From Bathymodiolus brooksi (taxonomy: Eukaryota > Mollusca > Bivalvia > Mytilida > Modiolidae): DNA of 64,000 nucleotides. The stretch's first letter is position 1. The number at the start of each line of letters is the position of its first letter. Of this stretch, positions 24,838-37,848 are shown piece after piece. The notes below the pieces were generated by a model. That model was not told the DNA's origin, did no database searches, and was given only the letters and a program-made list of their open reading frames with translations. A program made the position numbers and the translations under genes. The DNA lies in NCBI GenBank assembly GCA_963680875.1, contig OY804580.1, positions 116,315,534 to 116,379,533 of the forward strand. Direction: 5' to 3'.

Positions 24838-27800
24838 TAGTATAATCTACATGTCTGTTGTATGTTGTTTTTAACGGACTGTCGAGTATAATATACATGT
24901 CTGTTGTATGTTGTTTCTAACGGACTGTCGAGTATAATCTACATGTCTGTTGTATGTTGTTTCTAACGGACTGTCGATTATAATCTACATGTCTGTTGTA
25001 TGTTGTTTCTAACGGACTGTCGAGTATAATCTACATGTCTGTTGTATGTTGTTTCTAACGGACTGTCGATTATAATCTACATGTCTGTTGTATGTTGTTT
25101 CTAACGGACTGTCGAGTATATTCTACATGTCTGTTGTATGTTGTTTCTAACGGACTGTCGAGTATAATCTACATGTCTGTTGTATGTTGTTTCTAACGGA
25201 CTGTCGAGTATATTCTACATGTCTGTTGTATGTTGTTTCTAACGGACTGTCGAGTATAATCTACATGTCTGTTGTAAGTTGTTTCTAACGGACTGTCGAG
25301 TATAATCTACATGTCTGTTGTATGTTGTTTCTAACAGACGGTCGAGTATATTCTACATGTCTGTTGTATGTTGTTTCTAACGGACTGTCGGGTATAATCT
25401 ACATGTCTGTTGTATGTTGTTTCTAACGGACTGTCGAGTATAATCTAAATGCCTGTTGTATGTTGTTTCTAACGGACTGTCAAGTATAATCTACATGTCT
25501 GTTGTATGTTGTTTCTAACGGACAGTCGAGTATAATCTACATGTCTATGGTATGTTGTTTCTAACGGACTGTCGAGTATAATCTACATGTCTGTTGTATG
25601 TTGTTTCTAACGGACTGTCGAGTATAATCTATATGTCTGTTGTATGTTGTTTCTAACGGACTGTCGATTATAATCTACATGTCTGTTGTATGTTGTTTCT
25701 AACGGACTGTCGAGTATAATCTACATGTCTGTTGTATGTTGTTTCTAACGGACTGTCGATTATAATCTACATGTCTGTTGTATGTTGTTTCTAACGGACT
25801 GTCGAGTATATTCTACATGTCTGTTGTATGTTGTTTCTAACGGACTGTCGAGTATAATCTACATGTCTGTTGTATGTTGTTTCTAACGGACTGTCGAGTA
25901 TATTCTACATGTCTGTTGTATGTTGTTTCTAACGGACTGTCGGTTATAATCTACATGTCTGTTGTATGTTGTTTCTAACGGACTGTCGAGTATAATCTAA
26001 ATGTCTGTTGTAAGTTGTTTCTAACGGACTGTCGAGTATAATCTACATGTCTGTTGTATGTTGTTTCTAACAGACGGTCGAGTATAATCTACATGTCTGT
26101 TGTATGTTGTTTCAAACGGACTGTCGAGTATAATCTACATGTCCGTTGTATGTTGTTTCTAACGAACTGTCGAGTATAATCTACATGTCTGTTGTATGTT
26201 GTTTCTAACGGACTGTCGAGAATAATCTACATGTCCGTTGTATGTTGTTTCTAACGAACTGTCGAGTATAATCTACATGTCTGTTGTATGTTGTTTCTAA
26301 CGGACTGTCGAGTATATTCTACATGTCTGTTGTATGTTGTTTCTAACGGACTGTCGGTTATAATCTACATGTCTGTTGTATGTTGTTTCTAACGGACTGT
26401 CGAGTATAATCTAAATGTCTGTTGTATGTTGTTTCTAACGAACTGTCAAGTATAATCTACATGTCTGTTGTATGTTGTTTCTAACAGACTGTCGAGTATA
26501 ATCTACATGTCTGTTGTATGTTGTTTCAAACGGACTGTCGAGTATAATCTAAATGTCTGTTGTAAGTTGTTTCTAACGGACTGTCGAGTATAATCTACAT
26601 GACTGTTGTATGTTGTTTCTAACAGACGGTCGAGTATAATCTACATGTCTGTTGTATGTTGTTTCAAACGGACTGTCGAGTATAATCTACATGTCCGTTG
26701 TATGTTGTTTCTAACGAACTGTCGAGTATAATCTACATGTCTGTTGTATGTTGTTTCTAACGGACTGTCGAGTATAATATACATGTCCGTTGTATGTTGT
26801 TTCTAACGAACTGTCGAGTATAATCTACATGTCTGTTGTATGTTGTTTCTAACGGACTGTCGAGTATATTCTACATGTCTGTTGTATGTTGTTTCTAACG
26901 GACTGTCGGTTATAATCTACATGTCTGTTGTATGTTGTTTCTAACGGACTGTCGAGTATAATCTAAATGTCTGTTGTATGTTGTTTCTAACGGACTGTCA
27001 AGTATAATCTACATGTCTGTTGTATGTTGTTTCTAACAGACTGTCGAGTATAATCTACATGTCTGTTGTATGTTGTTTCAAACGGACTGTCGAGTATCAT
27101 CTACATGTCTATTGTATGCTGTTTCTAACGAACTGTCGAGTATAATATAAATGTCTGTTGTATGTTGTTTCTAACGGACCGTCGAGTATAATCTACATGT
27201 CTGTTGTATGTTGTTTCTAACGAACTGTCGAGTATATTCTACATGTCTGTTGTATGTTTTTTCTAACGGACTGTCGAGTATAATCTACATGTTTGATGTA
27301 TGTTGTTTCTAACGGACTGTCGAGTATAATCTACATGTCTGTTGTATGTTGCTTCTAACGGACTGTCGAGTATTATCTACATGTCTGTTGTATGTTGTTT
27401 CTAACGGACTCTCGAGTATAATCTACATGTCTGTTGTATGTTGTTTCTAACGGACTGTCGAGTATAATCTACATGTCCGTTGTATGTTGTTTCTAGCGAA
27501 CTGTCGAGTATAATCTACATGTCTGTTGTATGTTGTTTCTAACGGACTGTCGAGTATAATCTACATGTCCGTTGTATGTTGTTTCTAACGAACTGTCGAG
27601 TATAATCTACATGTCTGTTGTATGTTGTTTCTAACGGACTGTCGAGTATATTCTACATGTCTGTTGTATGTTGTTTCTAACGGACTGTCGAGTATAATCT
27701 ACATGTCTGTTGTAAGTTGTTTCTAACGGACTGTCGAGTATAATCTACATGTCTGTTGTATGTTGTTTCTAACAGACGGTCGAGTATAATCTACATGTCT

Positions 27801-28563
27801 GTTGTATGTTGTTTCAAACGGACTGTCGAGTATAATCTACATGTCCGTTGTATATTGTTTCTAACGAACTGTCGAGTATAATCTACATGTCTGTTGTATG
27901 TTGTTTCTAACGGACTGTCGAGTATAATCTACATGTCCGTTGTATGTTGTTTCTAACGAACTGTCGAGTATAATCTACATGTCTGTTGTATGTTGTTTCT
28001 AACGGACTGTCGAGTATATTCTACATGTCTGTTGTATGTTGTTTCTAACGGACTGTCGGTTATAATCTACATGTCTGTTGTATGTTGTTTCTAACGGACT
28101 GTCGAGTATAATCTAAATGTCTGTTGTATGTTGTTTCTAACGGACTGTCAAGTATAATCTACATGTATGTTGTATGTTGTTTCAAACGGACTGTCGAGTA
28201 TCATCTACATGTCTATTGTATGCTGTTTCTAACGAACTGTCGAGTATAATATAAATGTCTGTTGTATGTTGTTTCTAACGGACTGTCGAGTATAATTTAC
28301 ATGTCTGTTGTATGTTGTTTCTAACGGACTGTCGAGTATTATCTACATGTCTGTTGTATGTTGTTTCTAACGGACTGTCGAGTATAATCTACATGTCTGT
28401 TGTATGTTGTTTCTAACGAACTGTCGAGTATATTCTACATGTCTGTTGTATGTTTTTTCTAACGGACTGTCGAGTATAATCTCCATGTATGTTGTATGTT
28501 GTTTCTAACGGACTGTCGAGTATAATCTATATGTCTGTTGTATGTTGTTTCTAACGGACTGTC
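24838..28563. repeat. 81-monomer HOR block (3,726 bp), mosaic; equivalent at 45,215-48,940
   Basis: The block lies between successive TCTAG landmarks. Its first 0.5 kb matches the start of the following block (offset 3,726). Near 25,345 it switches to a string found near 21.3-21.5 kb (CGGGTATAAT, AAATGCC, CGGACAGTCG, TCTATGGTATG), then returns to the common 12-monomer and 90-monomer order. Its last 1.3 kb matches the tail of the next block at offset 3,588. The mosaic suggests at least one exchange between non-equivalent positions before the large duplication, since copy 2 carries the same mosaic. Confidence 0.75.
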
Positions 28564-30825
28564 TAGTATAATCTACATGTCTGTTGTATGTTGTTTTTAA
28601 CGGACTGTCGAGTATAATATACATGTCTGTTGTATGTTGTTTCTAACGGACTGTCGAGTATAATCTACATGTCTGTTGTATGTTGTTTCTAACGGACTGT
28701 CGATTATAATCTACATGTCTGTTGTATGTTGTTTCTAACGGACTGTCGAGTATAATCTACATGTCTGTTGTATGTTGTTTCTAACGGACTGTCGATTATA
28801 ATCTGCATGTCTGTTGTATGTTGTTTCTAACGGACAGTCGAGTATATTCTACATGTCTGTTGTATGTTGTTTCTAACGGACTGTCGAGTATAATCTACAT
28901 GTCTGTTGTATGTTGTTTCTAACGGACTGTCGAGTATATTCTACATGTCTGTTGTATGTTGTTTCTAACGGACTGTCGAGTATAATCTACATGTCTGTTG
29001 TAAGTTGTTTCTAACGGACTGTCGAGTATAATCTACATGTCTGTTGTATGTTGTTTCTAACAGACGGTCGAGTATAATCTACATGTCTGTTGTATGTTGT
29101 TTCAAACGGACTGTCGAGTATAATCTACATGTCCGTTGTATGTTGTTTCTAACGAACTGTCGAGTATAATCTACATGTCTGTTGTATGTTGTTTCTAACG
29201 GACTATCGAGTATATTCTACATGTCTGTTGTATGTTGTTTCTAACGGACTGTCGGTTATAATCTACATGTCTGTTGTATGTTGTTTCTAACGGACTGTCG
29301 AGTATAATCTAAATGTCTGTTGTATGTTGTTTCTAACGGACTGTCAAGTATAATCTACATGTCTGTTGTATGTTGTTTCTAACAGACTGTCGAGTATAAT
29401 CTACATGTCTGTTGTATGTTGTTTCAAACGGACTGTCGAGTATCATCTACATGTCTATTGTATGCTGTTTCTAACGAACTGTCGAGTATAATATAAATGT
29501 CTGTTGTATGTTGTTTCTAACGGACTGACGAGTATTATCTACATGTCTGTTGTATGTTGTTTCTAACGGACTCTCGAGTATAATCTACATGTCTGTTGTA
29601 TGTTGTTTCTAACGGACTGTCGAGTATAATCTACATGTCCGTTGTATGTTGTTTCTAACGAACTGTCGAGTATAATCTACATGTGTGTTGTATGTTGTTT
29701 CTAACGGACTGTCGAGTATAATCTACATGTCCGTTGTATGTTGTTTCTAACGAACTGTCGAGTATAATCTATATGTCTGTTGTATGTTGTTTCTAACGGA
29801 CTGTCGAGTATATTCTACATGTCTGTTGTATGTTGTTTCTAACGGACTGTCGGTTATAATCTACATGTCTGTTGTATGTTGTTTCTAACGGACTGTCGAG
29901 TATAATCTAAATGTCTGTTGTATGTTGTTTCTAACGGACTGTCAAGTATAATCTACATGTCTGTTGTATGTTGTTTCTAACAGACTGTCGAGTATAATCT
30001 ACATGTCTGTTGTATGTTGTTTCAAACGAACAGTCGAGTATCATCTACATGTCTGTTGTATGCTGTTTCTAACGAACTGTCAAGTATAATATAAATGTCT
30101 GTTGTATGTTGTTTCTAACGGACTGTCGAGTATAATCTAAATGTCTGTTGTAAGTTGTTTCTAACGGACTGTCGAGTATAATCTACATGTCTGTTGTATG
30201 TTGTTTCTAACAGACGGTCGAGTATAATCTACATGTCTGTTGTATGTTGTTTCAAACGGACTGTCGAGTATAATCTACATGTCCGTTGTATGTTGTTTCT
30301 AACGAACTGTCGAGTATAATCTACATGTCTGTTGTATGTTGTTTCTAACGGACTGTCGAGAATAATCTACATGTCCGTTGTATGTTGTTTCTAACGAACT
30401 GTCGAGTATAATCTACATGTCTGTTGTATGTTGTTTCTAACGGACTGTCGAGTATATTCTACATGTCTGTTGTATGTTGTTTCTAACGGACTGTCGGTTA
30501 TAATCTACATGTCTGTTGTATGTTGTTTCTAACGGACTGTCGAGTATAATCTAAATGTCTGTTGTATGTTGTTTCTAACGAACTGTCAAGTATAATCTAC
30601 ATGTCTGTTGTATGTTGTTTCTAACAGACTGTCGAGTATAATCTACATGTCTGTTGTATGTTGTTTCAAACGGACTGTCGAGTATAATCTAAATGTCTGT
30701 TGTAAGTTGTTTCTAACGGACTGTCGAGTATAATCTACATGACTGTTGTATGTTGTTTCTAACAGACGGTCGAGTATAATCTACATGTCTGTTGTATGTT
30801 GTTTCAAACGGACTGTCGAGTATAA
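27238..30825. repeat. 3,588-bp tandem duplication, unit 1 (78 monomers)
   Basis: This segment is followed directly by its duplicate at 30,826-34,413. The offset of 3,588 holds for the GTTTGATG variant (27,291/30,879), TCTAG (28,564/32,152), CTGCATG near 28,804/32,392 and GACTGACG (29,523/33,111). Identity breaks on the left at 27,237/30,825. Copy 2 of the large duplication has only one version of this segment, so the event came after the 20-kb duplication. The GTTTGATG base is private to these two units: the copy 2 equivalent reads GTCTGATG at 47,668. Confidence 0.86.
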
Positions 30826-33800
30826 TCTACATGTCTGTTGTATGTTTTTTCTAACGGACTGTCGAGTATAATCTACATGTTTGATGTATGTTGTTTCTAA
30901 CGGACTGTCGAGTATAATCTACATGTCTGTTGTATGTTGCTTCTAACGGACTGTCGAGTATTATCTACATGTCTGTTGTATGTTGTTTCTAACGGACTCT
31001 CGAGTATAATCTACATGTCTGTTGTATGTTGTTTCTAACGGACTGTCGAGTATAATCTACATGTCCGTTGTATGTTGTTTCTAGCGAACTGTCGAGTATA
31101 ATCTACATGTCTGTTGTATGTTGTTTCTAACGGACTGTCGAGTATAATCTACATGTCCGTTGTATGTTGTTTCTAACGAACTGTCGAGTATAATCTACAT
31201 GTCTGTTGTATGTTGTTTCTAACGGACTGTCGAGTATATTCTACATGTCTGTTGTATGTTGTTTCTAACGGACTGTCGAGTATAATCTACATGTCTGTTG
31301 TAAGTTGTTTCTAACGGACTGTCGAGTATAATCTACATGTCTGTTGTATGTTGTTTCTAACAGACGGTCGAGTATAATCTACATGTCTGTTGTATGTTGT
31401 TTCAAACGGACTGTCGAGTATAATCTACATGTCCGTTGTATATTGTTTCTAACGAACTGTCGAGTATAATCTACATGTCTGTTGTATGTTGTTTCTAACG
31501 GACTGTCGAGTATAATCTACATGTCCGTTGTATGTTGTTTCTAACGAACTGTCGAGTATAATCTACATGTCTGTTGTATGTTGTTTCTAACGGACTGTCG
31601 AGTATATTCTACATGTCTGTTGTATGTTGTTTCTAACGGACTGTCGGTTATAATCTACATGTCTGTTGTATGTTGTTTCTAACGGACTGTCGAGTATAAT
31701 CTAAATGTCTGTTGTATGTTGTTTCTAACGGACTGTCAAGTATAATCTACATGTATGTTGTATGTTGTTTCAAACGGACTGTCGAGTATCATCTACATGT
31801 CTATTGTATGCTGTTTCTAACGAACTGTCGAGTATAATATAAATGTCTGTTGTATGTTGTTTCTAACGGACTGTCGAGTATAATTTACATGTCTGTTGTA
31901 TGTTGTTTCTAACGGACTGTCGAGTATTATCTACATGTCTGTTGTATGTTGTTTCTAACGGACTGTCGAGTATAATCTACATGTCTGTTGTATGTTGTTT
32001 CTAACGAACTGTCGAGTATATTCTACATGTCTGTTGTATGTTTTTTCTAACGGACTGTCGAGTATAATCTCCATGTATGTTGTATGTTGTTTCTAACGGA
32101 CTGTCGAGTATAATCTATATGTCTGTTGTATGTTGTTTCTAACGGACTGTCTAGTATAATCTACATGTCTGTTGTATGTTGTTTTTAACGGACTGTCGAG
32201 TATAATATACATGTCTGTTGTATGTTGTTTCTAACGGACTGTCGAGTATAATCTACATGTCTGTTGTATGTTGTTTCTAACGGACTGTCGATTATAATCT
32301 ACATGTCTGTTGTATGTTGTTTCTAACGGACTGTCGAGTATAATCTACATGTCTGTTGTATGTTGTTTCTAACGGACTGTCGATTATAATCTGCATGTCT
32401 GTTGTATGTTGTTTCTAACGGACAGTCGAGTATATTCTACATGTCTGTTGTATGTTGTTTCTAACGGACTGTCGAGTATAATCTACATGTCTGTTGTATG
32501 TTGTTTCTAACGGACTGTCGAGTATATTCTACATGTCTGTTGTATGTTGTTTCTAACGGACTGTCGAGTATAATCTACATGTCTGTTGTAAGTTGTTTCT
32601 AACGGACTGTCGAGTATAATCTACATGTCTGTTGTATGTTGTTTCTAACAGACGGTCGAGTATAATCTACATGTCTGTTGTATGTTGTTTCAAACGGACT
32701 GTCGAGTATAATCTACATGTCCGTTGTATGTTGTTTCTAACGAACTGTCGAGTATAATCTACATGTCTGTTGTATGTTGTTTCTAACGGACTATCGAGTA
32801 TATTCTACATGTCTGTTGTATGTTGTTTCTAACGGACTGTCGGTTATAATCTACATGTCTGTTGTATGTTGTTTCTAACGGACTGTCGAGTATAATCTAA
32901 ATGTCTGTTGTATGTTGTTTCTAACGGACTGTCAAGTATAATCTACATGTCTGTTGTATGTTGTTTCTAACAGACTGTCGAGTATAATCTACATGTCTGT
33001 TGTATGTTGTTTCAAACGGACTGTCGAGTATCATCTACATGTCTATTGTATGCTGTTTCTAACGAACTGTCGAGTATAATATAAATGTCTGTTGTATGTT
33101 GTTTCTAACGGACTGACGAGTATTATCTACATGTCTGTTGTATGTTGTTTCTAACGGACTCTCGAGTATAATCTACATGTCTGTTGTATGTTGTTTCTAA
33201 CGGACTGTCGAGTATAATCTACATGTCCGTTGTATGTTGTTTCTAACGAACTGTCGAGTATAATCTACATGTGTGTTGTATGTTGTTTCTAACGGACTGT
33301 CGAGTATAATCTACATGTCCGTTGTATGTTGTTTCTAACGAACTGTCGAGTATAATCTATATGTCTGTTGTATGTTGTTTCTAACGGACTGTCGAGTATA
33401 TTCTACATGTCTGTTGTATGTTGTTTCTAACGGACTGTCGGTTATAATCTACATGTCTGTTGTATGTTGTTTCTAACGGACTGTCGAGTATAATCTAAAT
33501 GTCTGTTGTATGTTGTTTCTAACGGACTGTCAAGTATAATCTACATGTCTGTTGTATGTTGTTTCTAACAGACTGTCGAGTATAATCTACATGTCTGTTG
33601 TATGTTGTTTCAAACGAACAGTCGAGTATCATCTACATGTCTGTTGTATGCTGTTTCTAACGAACTGTCAAGTATAATATAAATGTCTGTTGTATGTTGT
33701 TTCTAACGGACTGTCGAGTATAATCTAAATGTCTGTTGTAAGTTGTTTCTAACGGACTGTCGAGTATAATCTACATGTCTGTTGTATGTTGTTTCTAACA

Positions 33801-34413
33801 GACGGTCGAGTATAATCTACATGTCTGTTGTATGTTGTTTCAAACGGACTGTCGAGTATAATCTACATGTCCGTTGTATGTTGTTTCTAACGAACTGTCG
33901 AGTATAATCTACATGTCTGTTGTATGTTGTTTCTAACGGACTGTCGAGAATAATCTACATGTCCGTTGTATGTTGTTTCTAACGAACTGTCGAGTATAAT
34001 CTACATGTCTGTTGTATGTTGTTTCTAACGGACTGTCGAGTATATTCTACATGTCTGTTGTATGTTGTTTCTAACGGACTGTCGGTTATAATCTACATGT
34101 CTGTTGTATGTTGTTTCTAACGGACTGTCGAGTATAATCTAAATGTCTGTTGTATGTTGTTTCTAACGAACTGTCAAGTATAATCTACATGTCTGTTGTA
34201 TGTTGTTTCTAACAGACTGTCGAGTATAATCTACATGTCTGTTGTATGTTGTTTCAAACGGACTGTCGAGTATAATCTAAATGTCTGTTGTAAGTTGTTT
34301 CTAACGGACTGTCGAGTATAATCTACATGACTGTTGTATGTTGTTTCTAACAGACGGTCGAGTATAATCTACATGTCTGTTGTATGTTGTTTCAAACGGA
34401 CTGTCGAGTATAA
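30826..34413. repeat. 3,588-bp tandem duplication, unit 2
   Basis: This is the duplicate of 27,238-30,825. On the right it runs into the original continuation, which diverges from unit 1 at 34,424 (GTCCGTT where unit 1's successor has GTCTGTT). At its left junction the CAAACGG monomer joins straight to the T6-run monomer and skips 12 monomers present at about 34.4-34.97 kb. That junction is why the landmark spacing here is 78 monomers and not 90. Confidence 0.86.
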
Positions 34414-37400
34414 TCTACATGTCCGTTGTATGTTGTTTCTAACGAACTGTCGAGTATAATCTACATGTCTGTTGTATGTTGTTTCTAACGGACTGTCGAG
34501 TATAATATACATGTCCGTTGTATGTTGTTTCTAACGAACTGTCGAGTATAATCTACATGTCTGTTGTATGTTGTTTCTAACGGACTGTCGAGTATATTCT
34601 ACATGTCTGTTGTATGTTGTTTCTAACGGACTGTCGGTTATAATCTACATGTCTGTTGTATGTTGTTTCTAACGGACTGTCGAGTATAATCTAAATGTCT
34701 GTTGTATGTTGTTTCTAACGGACTGTCAAGTATAATCTACATGTCTGTTGTATGTTGTTTCTAACAGACTGTCGAGTATAATCTACATGTCTGTTGTATG
34801 TTGTTTCAAACGGACTGTCGAGTATCATCTACATGTCTATTGTATGCTGTTTCTAACGAACTGTCGAGTATAATATAAATGTCTGTTGTATGTTGTTTCT
34901 AACGGACCGTCGAGTATAATCTACATGTCTGTTGTATGTTGTTTCTAACGAACTGTCGAGTATATTCTACATGTCTGTTGTATGTTTTTTCTAACGGACT
35001 GTCGAGTATAATCTACATGTCTGATGTATGTTGTTTCTAACGGACTGTCGAGTATAATCTACATGTCTGTTGTATGTTGCTTCTAACGGACTGTCGAGTA
35101 TTATCTACATGTCTGTTGTATGTTGTTTCTAACGGACTCTCGAGTATAATCTACATGTCTGTTGTATGTTGTTTCTAACGGACTGTCGAGTATAATCTAC
35201 ATGTCCGTTGTATGTTGTTTCTAGCGAACTGTCGAGTATAATCTACATGTCTGTTGTATGTTGTTTCTAACGGACTGTCGAGTATAATCTACATGTCCGT
35301 TGTATGTTGTTTCTAACGAACTGTCGAGTATAATCTACATGTCTGTTGTATGTTGTTTCTAACGGACTGTCGAGTATATTCTACATGTCTGTTGTATGTT
35401 GTTTCTAACGGACTGTCGAGTATAATCTACATGTCTGTTGTAAGTTGTTTCTAACGGACTGTCGAGTATAATCTACATGTCTGTTGTATGTTGTTTCTAA
35501 CAGACGGTCGAGTATAATCTACATGTCTGTTGTATGTTGTTTCAAACGGACTGTCGAGTATAATCTACATGTCCGTTGTATATTGTTTCTAACGAACTGT
35601 CGAGTATAATCTACATGTCTGTTGTATGTTGTTTCTAACGGACTGTCGAGTATAATCTACATGTCCGTTGTATGTTGTTTCTAACGAACTGTCGAGTATA
35701 ATCTACATGTCTGTTGTATGTTGTTTCTAACGGACTGTCGAGTATATTCTACATGTCTGTTGTATGTTGTTTCTAACGGACTGTCGGTTATAATCTACAT
35801 GTCTGTTGTATGTTGTTTCTAACGGACTGTCGAGTATAATCTAAATGTCTGTTGTATGTTGTTTCTAACGGACTGTCAAGTATAATCTACATGTATGTTG
35901 TATGTTGTTTCAAACGGACTGTCGAGTATCATCTACATGTCTATTGTATGCTGTTTCTAACGAACTGTCGAGTATAATATAAATGTCTGTTGTATGTTGT
36001 TTCTAACGGACTGTCGAGTATAATTTACATGTCTGTTGTATGTTGTTTCTAACGGACTGTCGAGTATTATCTACATGTCTGTTGTATGTTGTTTCTAACG
36101 GACTGTCGAGTATAATCTACATGTCTGTTGTATGTTGTTTCTAACGAACTGTCGAGTATATTCTACATGTCTGTTGTATGTTTTTTCTAACGGACTGTCG
36201 AGTATAATCTCCATGTATGTTGTATGTTGTTTCTAACGGACTGTCGAGTATAATCTATATGTCTGTTGTATGTTGTTTCTAACGGACTGTCTAGTATAAT
36301 CTACATGTCTGTTGTATGTTGTTTTTAACGGACTGTCGAGTATAATATACATGTCTGTTGTATGTTGTTTCTAACGGACTGTCGAGTATAATCTACATGT
36401 CTGTTGTATGTTGTTTCTAACGGACTGTCGATTATAATCTACATGTCTGTTGTATGTTGTTTCTAACGGACTGTCGAGTATAATCTACATGTCTGTTGTA
36501 TGTTGTTTCTAACGGACTGTCGATTATAATCTGCATGTCTGTTGTATGTTGTTTCTAACGGACAGTCGAGTATATTCTACATGTCTGTTGTATGTTGTTT
36601 CTAACGGACTGTCGAGTATAATCTACATGTCTGTTGTATGTTGTTTCTAACGGACTGTCGAGTATATTCTACATGTCTGTTGTATGTTGTTTCTAACGGA
36701 CTGTCGAGTATAATCTACATGTCTGTTGTAAGTTGTTTCTAACGGACTGTCGAGTATAATCTACATGTCTGTTGTATGTTGTTTCTAACAGACGGTCGAG
36801 TATAATCTACATGTCTGTTGTATGTTGTTTCAAACGGACTGTCGAGTATAATCTACATGTCCGTTGTATGTTGTTTCTAACGAACTGTCGAGTATAATCT
36901 ACATGTCTGTTGTATGTTGTTTCTAACGGACTATCGAGTATATTCTACATGTCTGTTGTATGTTGTTTCTAACGGACTGTCGGTTATAATCTACATGTCT
37001 GTTGTATGTTGTTTCTAACGGACTGTCGAGTATAATCTAAATGTCTGTTGTATGTTGTTTCTAACGGACTGTCAAGTATAATCTACATGTCTGTTGTATG
37101 TTGTTTCTAACAGACTGTCGAGTATAATCTACATGTCTGTTGTATGTTGTTTCAAACGGACTGTCGAGTATCATCTACATGTCTATTGTATGCTGTTTCT
37201 AACGAACTGTCGAGTATAATATAAATGTCTGTTGTATGTTGTTTCTAACGGACTGACGAGTATTATCTACATGTCTGTTGTATGTTGTTTCTAACGGACT
37301 CTCGAGTATAATCTACATGTCTGTTGTATGTTGTTTCTAACGGACTGTCGAGTATAATCTACATGTCCGTTGTATGTTGTTTCTAACGAACTGTCGAGTA

Positions 37401-37848
37401 TAATCTACATGTGTGTTGTATGTTGTTTCTAACGGACTGTCGAGTATAATCTACATGTCCGTTGTATGTTGTTTCTAACGAACTGTCGAGTATAATCTAT
37501 ATGTCTGTTGTATGTTGTTTCTAACGGACTGTCGAGTATATTCTACATGTCTGTTGTATGTTGTTTCTAACGGACTGTCGGTTATAATCTACATGTCTGT
37601 TGTATGTTGTTTCTAACGGACTGTCGAGTATAATCTAAATGTCTGTTGTATGTTGTTTCTAACGGACTGTCAAGTATAATCTACATGTCTGTTGTATGTT
37701 GTTTCTAACAGACTGTCGAGTATAATCTACATGTCTGTTGTATGTTGTTTCAAACGAACAGTCGAGTATCATCTACATGTCTGTTGTATGCTGTTTCTAA
37801 CGAACTGTCAAGTATAATATAAATGTCTGTTGTATGTTGTTTCTAACG
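30826..37848. repeat. 90-monomer HOR (4,140 bp), about 1.7 copies; equivalent in copy 2
   Basis: Bases 30,826-33,708 match 34,966-37,848 at offset 4,140 = 90 x 46. Landmarks are AATTTACATG at 31,885/36,025, TCTAG at 32,152/36,292, GACTGACG at 33,111/37,251 and GTATATTG near 31.44/35.58 kb. The match stops at 33,709 (AACGGAC) against 37,849 (AACGAAC). The same period appears in copy 2 (AATTTACATG at 48,674/52,814; GACTGACG at 49,900/54,040 and 55,512/59,652). This is the dominant modern HOR of the window. Confidence 0.85.
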
